64,000 bases of DNA from assembly GCA_900116395.1 (NCBI GenBank), contig FPAN01000004.1, positions 62,001 through 126,000 on the forward strand, written 5' to 3'. The DNA comes from Lachnospiraceae bacterium XBD2001 (lineage in GTDB: Bacteria > Bacillota > Clostridia > Lachnospirales > Lachnospiraceae). A program made the position numbers and the translations under genes. This document shows positions 9,412 through 17,462 of this stretch, piece by piece. The notes under the pieces were generated by a model that ran no database searches, had not been told where the DNA came from, and saw only the letters and a program-made list of their open reading frames with translations. The first letter of the stretch is position 1. Each line of letters opens with the position of its first letter.

Positions 9412-9436
9412 ACTGTATTAGTCTCACTAGTACACT
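9412..9436 (-). promoter_or_regulatory. candidate YtrA operator
   Basis: A 25-bp imperfect palindrome with minus-strand half sites AGTGTACTAGT and ACTAATACAGT around a central TGAG-type core. It covers the expected transcription start, so binding would block initiation. Linking it to the adjacent GntR gene is inference. Confidence 0.6.
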
Positions 9437-9439
9437 GAT

Positions 9440-9468
9440 AGAGTACCATTCACTTGTACATCTGTCAA
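9440..9468 (-). promoter_or_regulatory. promoter of the gntR-ABC exporter operon
   Basis: Consensus TTGACA at 9468-9463 with a 17-bp spacer to TACTCT (9445-9440), a poor -10. The weak -10 and adjacent operator fit a promoter that needs derepression. Confidence 0.6.
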
Positions 9469-9530
9469 GCTTATTATCCTTTGCCCATCTGCCCTTTCAC
9501 CGCATATTTACTGCATCTTAGTTTCCATTG

Positions 9531-9539
9531 TGTTAAAAT
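9531..9539 (+). promoter_or_regulatory. extended -10 promoter element
   Basis: TG, one base, TAAAAT, about 32 bases upstream of the start of the zinc-ribbon gene; no clear -35. Confidence 0.45.
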
Positions 9540-9570
9540 ACAGATAGGAGAAAACTAGAGGGGTTAGCCT

Positions 9571-10029
9571 ATGTTAAAATCATGTACCCAATGTGGAAAA
9601 ATATTTGAAGATTTGCTGGACAAATACAGCCTTTGCCCAAACTGTCGTCAGGATGAGGAAACGCTGCTTCGCAAGGTGAAGGACTACCTGTGGACCAATC
9701 CCGGTACCACGGAAGCCAAGCTCTGGGAGATGTTCGGAGTTTCCCACAAGCAGATTATGAAGTGGCTAAGGGACCAGCGCATCGAAGTCACGCCGGGCTC
9801 TGCCATTAAGCTGACCTGTCAGCGTTGCGGCAGTATGATTACCACCGGCAAGTACTGTAAGGACTGCAACACCAAGATTGCCAACAATCTTCATGAGTTG
9901 CAGGCTGCTCTTATGCCGCGGGAAGAGCGGAATCTCTTCTCCATGGTCATCGATAAGAACATCACGGAAGGCTCCATGCACTTCCTACAGAACCGTAAGG
10001 ACAGCAAGCCTCATAAAGAATCACAATAA
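9571..10029 (+). CDS. zinc-ribbon / HTH protein resembling flagellar-operon protein YvyF
   Basis: 152 residues. The N-terminus is a zinc ribbon (CTQCGKIF, then CPNC, residues 5-25), the middle is helix-turn-helix-like (TTEAKLWEMFGVSHKQIMKWLRDQ, about 45-70), and a second ribbon follows (CQRCG, then CKDC, 84-100). This order matches the YvyF/TIGR03826 family found in late flagellar operons of Firmicutes. No flagellar gene neighbours it here, so a flagellar role is inference from family only. Start ATG follows AGAGGGG by seven bases. Confidence 0.7.
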   Translation: MLKSCTQCGKIFEDLLDKYSLCPNCRQDEETLLRKVKDYLWTNPGTTEAKLWEMFGVSHKQIMKWLRDQRIEVTPGSAIKLTCQRCGSMITTGKYCKDCNTKIANNLHELQAALMPREERNLFSMVIDKNITEGSMHFLQNRKDSKPHKESQ

Positions 10030-10036
10030 ACAAGAC

Positions 10037-10060
10037 GCTCCATGCCACCAGGCATGGAGC
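10037..10060. terminator. bidirectional terminator hairpin
   Basis: A perfect 10-bp GC-rich stem (GCTCCATGCC arms) with a 4-nt loop lies between two convergent genes. AT-rich but interrupted T-tracts follow on both sides. Confidence 0.75.
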
Positions 10061-10067
10061 TTATATT

Positions 10068-12467
10068 TTACTGTGCTTTAAAAGTTAAGATGACTTTGAA
10101 CAGGTCGCCGTCAATGGCAAGATCCATTTTGCCGTCCATGGATTCGGTCAGGCTACGTGCAATGGAAAGTCCCAGTCCGTTGCCTTCCGTATTACGGGAA
10201 GCATCCCCACGTACGAATCGTTCCATCAGTTCATCTGCAGAGATATTCAGCTCGTTCTTCGAGGTATTACGGAAGGTAAAGGTAATCGTACCTTCGCTCT
10301 GGGTCATATCCACGTATGCGCGGGTGCCCGGCTGAGCATACTTTACAATGTTGTTCATCAGGTTGTCGAAGACTCTCCAAAGGTAACGATTGTCCGCCCA
10401 GACGTAGACGTCTCCTTCCGGCACATTGCTCACCAGCGTAATCTGGTTGCCTGCCAGGCGCTCTTCGAATTCTCCGATAGACTGATTGAGAATCATCCGG
10501 GCATTTACGGATTCCATCTGGAACTTGATATTGCCGGTGGCAGCCTTGGATGCTTCGATTAAGTCCTCGATCAATTTCTTTAATCTCTTGGCCTGACGAT
10601 CTAAGACTTCCAAATACTCTTTTGCCTTGTCGTTTTCAATTTGTTCTTTTTGCAACAAATCCACATAATTAATAATGGATGTCAGCGGTGTCTTAATATC
10701 ATGAGACACATTGGTAATGAGTTCCGTCTTCATGCGCTCACTCTTGATGCGCTCGGAGACGGCAGTGGTCATTCCGCTTCCAATGGTGTTTAACGCCTTA
10801 CCGTGCTCCTCAAAATCCAGTGGCATGCCGGTGGTATCTACCTTGACATTCATATCGCCCTCGGCCATTTTTACTACGGTATCCTTCAAGCGACCGTAGT
10901 ACTTCAGTAAGAAATACAATCCCACTCCGAAGAGGATTTTCTCGAAGAACCATACAAAAAGCAATTCTTCTGTGGCATCTAACGCTGCAAGTCCGAATAG
11001 TTCTAAGAACACGAATAACGCAAAAATCAGCCATACCCGAACACTCCAGCGAATGCGACTGCGAATCTGACGCAGGTTGCTACGCAATCCCGCCCAATGT
11101 TTTTTTAAAAAATCAATTATTCTATAAAGAATGGTGTTTTGCCACCAGTGGCCGAGCTTTACATTCACGGCCACTGTCATTAACCATCCCAGTCCAATCA
11201 TACAGCCGGCAAAGACTGCAATTGTCATGATTCCGCCGCCTAAGAAGGCCGGATAGGTGGTGGATCTAAGTGCAAAGAAACCGATTTCACACAGATACAG
11301 CAATGCTACCTCGCAAGCGCCTACCAACACAATCATCAAATCCATTGGGATACGTACGGCCTTAACGGCATGAATGCCATCTTCACCGTAGCGATGTCCG
11401 GCTGCGCACAGAAGAAGTATCAACATCCAAAGAGCCAATGCGAAACATACTACCATTGCGATTGGACAAGCAATCATCAGTACCGGAATCACCGATTCTA
11501 AGATTGCAGCCTGTGTATAGAGACTGCCCTTCTTCCATCCATCTTCCATATGGACAGCATCCTTAGGGAAATAAACTACGGTATAATACGCATTGCCTTC
11601 CTTTTTTACTTCTGCACGAATGGACGTATAGGTGCCCAAATCAGCGGAAGAACCATCGGCACTGACAAGCTCATCATGGATTGAGGATAAGTCCGCAATG
11701 TTTTTGGCCTGAAGTGCTGCATCCGGCTGATTCCATGGTGCAATGTACAAGACGTAATCCCATCCGGAATCTTTCATGGACGGGAAGGTACGCTTTCCAA
11801 TGCGTAGACCATCCTTCGAATCTGCGTCCTTTTCTGCCGCATTCTTCCATAGCTGCTCATATGCCTTGTTTATTTTTTCATCTTCGGTCGTTCCCTCGTA
11901 ATACTGCGCATCAATTGGATATGCAAACTCCTCATATAGCGGGTGGAACTCTTTTCCATCCCATACATATGCGGTATTGTCAATCAAATCAAAACCGATG
12001 CCATAGCATTCTACTTCTTTGTTTTCTGTAGTCTCACCAGCGTAGTAGCCGTTGTCTGCAAGCAAACGATCCGACAAATGATAGGATGGTCGCTCACTAA
12101 GATAGAAGGTGCGGACCAGATAATCGGATGGCACATTACCGGTAAAATTCCGGTCCACGTAAGTCTTGCCATCAGACAAGTCCTGATTCACGTATTTGCC
12201 TTTGATGATGCCGTAGCAAAAACCGGTTCCTGTAAGATCCGTATCAATATCGCTCCACAGCTCTCCACCGTGATAATTGGCCACCGCCCATAATGCATAA
12301 GCATCTCCGGCTCTTTTCTCCAAATCCTGCTTCCAGTCATTGCTTCCATAGACGCCATATTCTGCCAGCACCACTGTGCCAAGCAGGCCAATGAGTGTTA
12401 TTATTCCGCAGATGCTACACAGAACCGCCAGCCATATTTTGCATGACGTCTTATAAATCTTCTTCAT
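10068..12467 (-). CDS. sensor histidine kinase with large extracytoplasmic domain
   Basis: 799 residues. One membrane helix near 12-36 is followed by a ~290-residue extracytoplasmic region, several membrane helices between about 320 and 515, a HAMP-like linker, and the kinase core. The phospho-acceptor is His589 in NVSHDIKTPLTSI; the N box is NLMNNIVKYA (near 702-710) and the G box is EGNGLGLSIA (near 761-770). It should autophosphorylate and pass phosphate to the OmpR-type regulator encoded 11 bases upstream in the same operon. The signal is unknown. Confidence 0.93.
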   Translation of the reverse strand: MKKIYKTSCKIWLAVLCSICGIITLIGLLGTVVLAEYGVYGSNDWKQDLEKRAGDAYALWAVANYHGGELWSDIDTDLTGTGFCYGIIKGKYVNQDLSDGKTYVDRNFTGNVPSDYLVRTFYLSERPSYHLSDRLLADNGYYAGETTENKEVECYGIGFDLIDNTAYVWDGKEFHPLYEEFAYPIDAQYYEGTTEDEKINKAYEQLWKNAAEKDADSKDGLRIGKRTFPSMKDSGWDYVLYIAPWNQPDAALQAKNIADLSSIHDELVSADGSSADLGTYTSIRAEVKKEGNAYYTVVYFPKDAVHMEDGWKKGSLYTQAAILESVIPVLMIACPIAMVVCFALALWMLILLLCAAGHRYGEDGIHAVKAVRIPMDLMIVLVGACEVALLYLCEIGFFALRSTTYPAFLGGGIMTIAVFAGCMIGLGWLMTVAVNVKLGHWWQNTILYRIIDFLKKHWAGLRSNLRQIRSRIRWSVRVWLIFALFVFLELFGLAALDATEELLFVWFFEKILFGVGLYFLLKYYGRLKDTVVKMAEGDMNVKVDTTGMPLDFEEHGKALNTIGSGMTTAVSERIKSERMKTELITNVSHDIKTPLTSIINYVDLLQKEQIENDKAKEYLEVLDRQAKRLKKLIEDLIEASKAATGNIKFQMESVNARMILNQSIGEFEERLAGNQITLVSNVPEGDVYVWADNRYLWRVFDNLMNNIVKYAQPGTRAYVDMTQSEGTITFTFRNTSKNELNISADELMERFVRGDASRNTEGNGLGLSIARSLTESMDGKMDLAIDGDLFKVILTFKAQ

Positions 12468-12478
12468 GGTGTTCCTCC

Positions 12479-13189
12479 CTACCGGATATCTTCCATCTTA
12501 TATCCGTGTCCCCACACAGCCTTCAGATAACGTGGGTTTGTACTGTCGTATTCTAACTTTTCCCGCAGGTGGCGGATGTGAACGGCAACGGTACTCTCGG
12601 CACCAATCATCGCCTCCTGCCACACTGCCTCATAGATATCCCGTGGAGAAAGGACTTCTCCCGGATGCTCCATGAGATATTTTAATATGTCATATTCCCG
12701 GGGAGTTAAGGATACCGGATTGCCATCCAGATAGACTTCCTTGGAACGGTCTCTTAATTCAATTCCACCGATGGTTAACACATCTTCTGTTGGGTTTCCA
12801 ACATTCTGACTACCAAGCATGGTATATCTTCGAAGCTGAGATTTGACCCGGGCTAAGAGTTCCACCGGATTAAACGGCTTGGTTACGTAATCATCGGCGC
12901 CGATGGTCAGTCCCATCACCTTGTCCGCATCTTCGCTCTTAGCCGTTAACATAATAATCGGCACGTTGGAAATCTTACGAATGGCTGCCATGGCAGTAAT
13001 GCCATCCATCACCGGCATCATCACATCCAATAGAATCAACTGAATGTCCTTCCCTTGTGGCCCGGACATGATATCCAGTGCCACCTGGCCGTTTTCTGCC
13101 GCTACCACTTCCATGCCTTCGCTTTCCAGGTAAATACGCAGCGCAGATATGATATCCGGCTCGTCATCGCAAATTAAGATTTTGTTCAT
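12479..13189 (-). CDS. OmpR/PhoB-family response regulator
   Basis: 236 residues. The receiver has acidic residues D8/D9, phospho-acceptor Asp55 (LLDVMMPVMDG), a Thr in MLTAK and a conserved Lys in VTKPFNP. A winged-helix DNA-binding domain occupies about 135-234 (SLTPREYDILKYL, VAVHIRHLREKL). It is the first gene of the pair with the 799-residue kinase. Direct TTTAAG repeats spaced 11 bp lie just upstream of its promoter and could be its own binding site. Confidence 0.95.
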   Translation of the reverse strand: MNKILICDDEPDIISALRIYLESEGMEVVAAENGQVALDIMSGPQGKDIQLILLDVMMPVMDGITAMAAIRKISNVPIIMLTAKSEDADKVMGLTIGADDYVTKPFNPVELLARVKSQLRRYTMLGSQNVGNPTEDVLTIGGIELRDRSKEVYLDGNPVSLTPREYDILKYLMEHPGEVLSPRDIYEAVWQEAMIGAESTVAVHIRHLREKLEYDSTNPRYLKAVWGHGYKMEDIR

Positions 13190-13215
13190 GAGTTTCTCCC
13201 CGTTATTTTTGAATT

Positions 13216-13250
13216 CAAAAAATAGCCTTATGACTAATCACAAGGCTATT
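13216..13250 (-). terminator. terminator of the SPFH-ABC-DUF1648 operon
   Basis: Nine-bp perfect stem AATAGCCTT/AAGGCTATT (13242-13250 with 13221-13229), 12-nt loop, followed on the minus strand by TTTTTTG. The 5' arm overlaps the -10 of the next promoter. Confidence 0.8.
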
Positions 13251-13276
13251 GTAGTAAATATAATTTTAAGTTCCAA
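13248..13276 (-). promoter_or_regulatory. promoter of the response regulator-kinase operon
   Basis: TTGGAA (13276-13271), 17-bp spacer, TACAAT (13253-13248). Start of transcription near 13241 would leave out the 5' arm of the terminator, so new transcripts would not be terminated by it. Confidence 0.65.
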
Positions 13277-13287
13277 GTAGGGAAATC

Positions 13288-13304
13288 TTTAAGATTTGTT
13301 TAAG
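13288..13304 (-). promoter_or_regulatory. direct repeats, candidate response-regulator site
   Basis: TTTAAG at 13288 and 13299 (plus strand) are spaced exactly 11 bp, ending 12 bp upstream of the -35; a third copy at 13265 lies in the promoter spacer. One-turn direct repeats before the -35 are typical for OmpR-family activators. Assignment to the adjacent regulator is inference. Confidence 0.45.
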
Positions 13305-13313
13305 AATTAAAAA

Positions 13314-13790
13314 TTATCGATTCACCAAAATACTCTTAATAATTCCCCAAGCGGCCGTACCCAGCATTACCACGCATAGACCCCCGCCTAACCAGGAGAC
13401 GGTTTTCACCCATCCAAGTCCCATAGCAAGGGTAAATACCAGAGAAAAGATGCCGGTCTCCATATTCATCAGTGTTACCATATAAGCACTGACGCGATAC
13501 AAGCGGACCTCGCGGCCAGGCTTCGGCTTCACCGGAAGATTCCACATGGATAATGGAAATATATGGGTTGCTGCCAAAAGAAGCAGGATGGTCGGCAGCA
13601 AAATCAGTGGCATTAGCAGAACAACACCAACCGATCCATATCTCGTTACATTCCCGGCCCCATCGATATGGGCAGGAACCGGATGCTTAATCACCGCCAT
13701 CATGATGATGGCCGTAATCAGAGATGCCACTCCCGTAACCACCGCAATGAATTCCTGAATTTTGTGATGTATTGTTAAAAATGCTTTCAT
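13314..13790 (-). CDS. DUF1648-domain membrane protein
   Basis: 158 residues with four predicted membrane helices. The loop after helix 1 carries the DUF1648 hallmark PVPAHIDGAGNVTRYGS (residues ~33-50). Related proteins (SdpI and others) sit in transport or immunity operons. Here it overlaps the end of an ABC-2 permease gene by four bases and closes a five-gene operon. Its exact role is unknown. Confidence 0.8.
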   Translation of the reverse strand: MKAFLTIHHKIQEFIAVVTGVASLITAIIMMAVIKHPVPAHIDGAGNVTRYGSVGVVLLMPLILLPTILLLLAATHIFPLSMWNLPVKPKPGREVRLYRVSAYMVTLMNMETGIFSLVFTLAMGLGWVKTVSWLGGGLCVVMLGTAAWGIIKSILVNR

Positions 13791-15403
13791 TCTTTTGCCA
13801 ACCTCAACACTCTAAAATAGGATAGCGCTGCAAGAATACCTGCCACGGCAATCAAGATTAAGGTTACCAATGTTGGATTTACCGCAGTTCCAAGCCATAC
13901 CACCAGGACAATCAGACCCATGGTAACGAACATATTCGGAAACAGATAAATCATCACTGCTGCCCCCTGCTTAATCACTTCGACTTCATTCTCCCAGTCA
14001 AGGCGCATGTGCTTGATTCCACATACCAGGCCCCAGCTTGCAGAGAATACACATAACACTGCACCTAGAATTAAGTATAGCACCATATCAAGGATTGCAA
14101 CATGGGCGGAAATGCTCATGCATAGAATTCCAAACAACATAAACGGTACAGACAGATACAGCTGGAACAACAGCTTCCCTTGATACAAGGTCTTCTTGGT
14201 TATTGGGAGGCTCTGTACAATCCAATAATTCTTGCCTTCTAGAGACGGCGAGCATGCCGTCGTTGTCATCATTCCAATAAGGAAATAAACAATCAGCGGA
14301 ATCGCCGGATTTAAAATTCCTTTCGGAATCGGTGCATTCTGGGTCACAATGGCGATTACCCGGTCCATTCCAACAATCAATACAGCAATTCCAAGAACTA
14401 CCGATAGAATCTCGCCCATAGCTCCGTTGACAAAATAGGTAGTGGATCCCGTTAAACGCTTCCACTCCTTAAATGCAATGGCGTTGTATACACTTTTGCT
14501 CTTCTGGCCGGTCATCCGATAGTTGCGCTTCACCGCATGACTTGTTAGTGCAGAGTTAATCTGGCGATAATACTTGCCTACGAAAAGAAATACCAACTCA
14601 AACAAAAGAACCGTCAGACCAACAAGAAGCAGAGAATTGGATATCATTCCCGATTGCAGCTTGCCTGCTGCAATGACCGCATTGGCAAACCAGCCTGCCG
14701 GAAGATAATACCGACCTGCCAGGTCCATCATGGCCGAAGCCTGTTCCGTTATATTTACAACCTGATTCTTCCGAATGATTGCTTCAATAATATAGCGAAG
14801 GGAAAAAGCAAGTATCACAAAAATCACGGTAAAAAATGTCTGTACCAGGTTCTTTTTCTTAAATCCTGCGCTTACCTTGGCAATCAAGAATCCAAGCAAG
14901 GATGCTGCCAGCATCGGAATCACCGGAACGAAGAATCCTAAGATCATCCATACCGGATACACCAAAATGCCAGCCTCTGCAAAGATGCCATATGCCACCA
15001 TCATTGGTATTGATACGCATAGGTACCAAGGCAATGTCTTCAAATACATATATCCAAACTTACAAGCTGCAACATCCTTCGGTGTAAATGGCAACGCCAT
15101 CAGCATGTCATACTCTTTGAAATTCAACAAATAGCCATTGGTCTTAATGAATGTAAAAATAAACGCAATCATTGAAATGGTAAGGGCACACATCATCGGA
15201 ATAACGTCCGTCATTTCCATAGCTGCAAATCCCCAGCAACCAAAGAAGCTGTATGCAAATACCATTAGATACAACATGAATAAACCAATGAAGCCACCAA
15301 TGGTTCTCGCCCGCTTTTTCTTGTCTTTGCTGTACTTACGAATGTTCCAAAGGCTAGAGGACTTCAGAAGCGTTCGCAGTAATACGATATTCTTACTTCT
15401 CAT
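13787..15403 (-). CDS. ABC-2 type transporter permease
   Basis: 538 residues, strongly hydrophobic, with about 12 membrane helices in two halves (37-250 and 330-535) joined by a cytoplasmic stretch. It pairs with the ATPase encoded immediately upstream, whose gene it overlaps by 11 bases. Substrate unknown. Position between an ATPase with an SPFH/RHH pair and a DUF1648 protein suggests an envelope or antimicrobial-related exporter (inference). Confidence 0.82.
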   Translation of the reverse strand: MRSKNIVLLRTLLKSSSLWNIRKYSKDKKKRARTIGGFIGLFMLYLMVFAYSFFGCWGFAAMEMTDVIPMMCALTISMIAFIFTFIKTNGYLLNFKEYDMLMALPFTPKDVAACKFGYMYLKTLPWYLCVSIPMMVAYGIFAEAGILVYPVWMILGFFVPVIPMLAASLLGFLIAKVSAGFKKKNLVQTFFTVIFVILAFSLRYIIEAIIRKNQVVNITEQASAMMDLAGRYYLPAGWFANAVIAAGKLQSGMISNSLLLVGLTVLLFELVFLFVGKYYRQINSALTSHAVKRNYRMTGQKSKSVYNAIAFKEWKRLTGSTTYFVNGAMGEILSVVLGIAVLIVGMDRVIAIVTQNAPIPKGILNPAIPLIVYFLIGMMTTTACSPSLEGKNYWIVQSLPITKKTLYQGKLLFQLYLSVPFMLFGILCMSISAHVAILDMVLYLILGAVLCVFSASWGLVCGIKHMRLDWENEVEVIKQGAAVMIYLFPNMFVTMGLIVLVVWLGTAVNPTLVTLILIAVAGILAALSYFRVLRLAKE

Positions 15404-16121
15404 CCTCCACCTCCAGGAATACCTCTTCCAGAGACTGATCTCCCGTCAATTCTTCCATGGTTCCGGCTGCAATAATCTTGCCCTGCTTAATAATGGCCAC
15501 CTTGTTGCACAGCTTCTCTGCCACGTCCAACACATGGGTAGAGAAAAATACAGCGGCGCCGTTCTCACACATCTCATGCATGATCTGCTTCAATGTATAG
15601 GACGCCTTCGGATCCAATCCAACAAACGGTTCATCCAATACCATTAGCTTCGGCTCATGAATCAGGGCGGAAATAATAGCCACCTTCTGCTTCATGCCGT
15701 GAGAATAGGAGCTAATCAAGTCTCCAAGAGCTTCTGTAATCTCAAACATATCTCCGTATTTTTGAATCCGTTCCGCCCTGGTGGCTTCATCGATGTCAAA
15801 TACATCTGCGATGAAGTTCAGATACTGGATACCGGTTAGGTTCTCATACAAATCCGGGTTGTCCGGAATATAAGCAGTAACACGCTTGCAAGCCATGGAC
15901 TCCTCTTTTACGGAATGACCATCGATGTAGATATTTCCTTCCGTAAAATCCAACACGCCAACCACCGCACGAATGGTAGTGGACTTACCGGCGCCGTTAT
16001 GGCCGATGAACCCGTAAATATCGCCGGCTTCTACCGTAAGCGTTACGTTATCTGCTGCCTTTTTACTTCCACCGTAGGATTTTGTATATCCTTGGATATC
16101 TAAAACAGTCTTTGTTTCCAT
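15393..16121 (-). CDS. ABC transporter ATP-binding protein
   Basis: 242 residues. Walker A GHNGAGKST (near 39-47), signature SYSHGMKQKV, Walker B LMVLDEPFVGLDP and the switch His in FFSTHVLDVAE. This is a single-domain exporter ATPase that should power the adjacent 538-residue permease. Eleven bases separate it from the RHH gene. Confidence 0.92.
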   Translation of the reverse strand: METKTVLDIQGYTKSYGGSKKAADNVTLTVEAGDIYGFIGHNGAGKSTTIRAVVGVLDFTEGNIYIDGHSVKEESMACKRVTAYIPDNPDLYENLTGIQYLNFIADVFDIDEATRAERIQKYGDMFEITEALGDLISSYSHGMKQKVAIISALIHEPKLMVLDEPFVGLDPKASYTLKQIMHEMCENGAAVFFSTHVLDVAEKLCNKVAIIKQGKIIAAGTMEELTGDQSLEEVFLEVEDEK

Positions 16122-16132
16122 CTTTTACTCCT

Positions 16133-16330
16133 CTAGTGAAGATCGAATTTCGGCGGCACGTCGATTTCTTCACCTACATACTTCCCATCCTTCTTCCGCT
16201 GACGGACACATTCGGTTAACAGATACTCAATCTGTCCGTTCACGGAGCGGAAGTCGTCCTCCGCCCAAGCGGCAAGCTCGTTGTAGAGCTTCTCGTTGAG
16301 GCGAAGTGGGACCTGTTTTTTTTCAGCCAT
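16133..16330 (-). CDS. small Arc/MetJ-like ribbon-helix-helix protein
   Basis: 65 residues. The N-terminus has the pattern of a ribbon-helix-helix DNA-binding domain: KQVPLRLNEKLYNELAAWAEDD (beta strand and helix A) followed by SVNGQIEYLLTECVRQRKK (helix B). Such proteins bind DNA as dimers that stack along the major groove. It lies 3 bases after the SPFH gene and 11 before the ATPase gene. The operon promoter is covered by three TGATA half sites at 11-bp steps, which suits an RHH autorepressor (inference). Confidence 0.8.
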   Translation of the reverse strand: MAEKKQVPLRLNEKLYNELAAWAEDDFRSVNGQIEYLLTECVRQRKKDGKYVGEEIDVPPKFDLH

Positions 16331-16333
16331 AAA

Positions 16334-17341
16334 TTAGTAGAGACTACCGGAGTTCACGATTGGTTGTGCATCGTGGTTGCCGCACAATACCACGAGCAAG
16401 TTGGATACCATAGCAGCCTTACGTTCTTCGTCCAAATCCACCAACTGTTTTTCATTTAATCGCTCAAGAGCCATCTCAACCATGCCTACCGCACCGTCTA
16501 CGATCATCTTGCGGGCATCGATAATTGCAGATGCCTGCTGACGCTGTAACATCACGGATGCGATTTCCGGAGCATATGCAAGATAGGTAATGCGTGCTTC
16601 CACGATTTCCAATCCGGCCTCATTGACCTTGCTCTGAATCTCTTCCTTAATGCGCTCTGCAACTACCTCTGCGGAACCACGAAGGCTTCCTTCATCGGCA
16701 ACGCCATCACCGGTGGTATCTACGTTCTGTGCCACGTCATATGGATAGATGCGAACGATGTTACGAAGTGCGGAATCGCACTGCAAGGATAAATATTCCT
16801 TGTAATTGTCTACGTTGAATACTGCCTTCGCAGTATCGGTCACACGCCAGATAACTGCAATACCAATCTCTACCGGGTTACCCAGGCAATCGTTGATCTT
16901 CTGACGGCCATTATTCAAGGTCATAGCCTTCAGAGAAATTTTCTTGGATGCCGGAGTGCCTGCTGCGCTTACGCCCTCAGCGGTAATCTGTAAGGTTCCC
17001 GGCTGCGGACCTCCTGCAATGTCACCGGACTGTGCCAACTTGGTTGCTGCTGCAGGATTCACTGCAGTACAGAATGGATTTACAAAATAGAAGCCTGCCT
17101 CACGGATGGTTCCCTTGTAATCACCGAAAAGGGTCAGCACCAATGCTTCCTGTGGCTTCAACACCTTCAGTCCGCACAGTGGCAACCAGCCGATGCACAA
17201 TACCACCAGGCCTACCACCATAAGGGCCACGTTATTAATAATGCCGTACACCATAACAGCCACTGCTGCGGCCAATACCAATAATGTAAGTAACAATACG
17301 GCCATGCCGTTCTTTTTTGTTGTATAAATCTTCTCGGTCAT
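16334..17341 (-). CDS. SPFH/band 7 domain membrane protein
   Basis: 335 residues. Two membrane helices at the N-terminus (about 12-57) are followed by an SPFH (stomatin/flotillin) domain, with [23 protein letters not shown] at its start and [35 protein letters not shown] near 225-260, then a helical tail. SPFH proteins form membrane-bound oligomers that scaffold or protect partners. Here it heads an operon with an RHH regulator, an ABC-2 exporter and a DUF1648 protein, so a role with that exporter is likely. Ribosome site AAAGGAGGT is seven bases from ATG. Confidence 0.88.
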   Translation of the reverse strand: MTEKIYTTKKNGMAVLLLTLLVLAAAVAVMVYGIINNVALMVVGLVVLCIGWLPLCGLKVLKPQEALVLTLFGDYKGTIREAGFYFVNPFCTAVNPAAATKLAQSGDIAGGPQPGTLQITAEGVSAAGTPASKKISLKAMTLNNGRQKINDCLGNPVEIGIAVIWRVTDTAKAVFNVDNYKEYLSLQCDSALRNIVRIYPYDVAQNVDTTGDGVADEGSLRGSAEVVAERIKEEIQSKVNEAGLEIVEARITYLAYAPEIASVMLQRQQASAIIDARKMIVDGAVGMVEMALERLNEKQLVDLDEERKAAMVSNLLVVLCGNHDAQPIVNSGSLY

Positions 17342-17357
17342 AATACCTACCTCCTTT

Positions 17358-17384
17358 TGATATCATTATGATATCACCGTGATA
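17358..17384 (-). promoter_or_regulatory. overlapping palindromic operators at 11-bp phase
   Basis: Two perfect palindromes overlap: 19 bp (17358-17376, arms TGATATCAT around one base) and 13 bp (17372-17384, TATCAC around one base). TGATA occurs at 17358, 17369 and 17380, exactly one helical turn apart. They cover the -10 and half the spacer of the SPFH-operon promoter, so a bound protein would repress. The RHH protein of the operon is the obvious candidate. Confidence 0.7.
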
Positions 17385-17396
17385 ATATTATGTCAA
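17368..17396 (-). promoter_or_regulatory. promoter of the SPFH-RHH-ABC operon
   Basis: Consensus TTGACA (17396-17391), 17-bp spacer, TATCAT (17373-17368). The start codon is about 27 bases further on. Confidence 0.8.
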
Positions 17397-17416
17397 CACA
17401 TATAGGATTATGGGTA

Positions 17417-17451
17417 TAAAAAAGCCCCTGGCACATGTAGGTGTCAGAGGC
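17417..17451 (-). terminator. terminator after the HTH-membrane protein gene
   Basis: GC-rich 11-bp stem with one mismatch (17441-17451 with 17424-17434, arms GCCTCTGACAC and GTGCCAGGGGC), six-nt loop, then TTTTTT on the minus strand. Confidence 0.85.
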
Positions 17452-17462
17452 GATTTGTTTTA

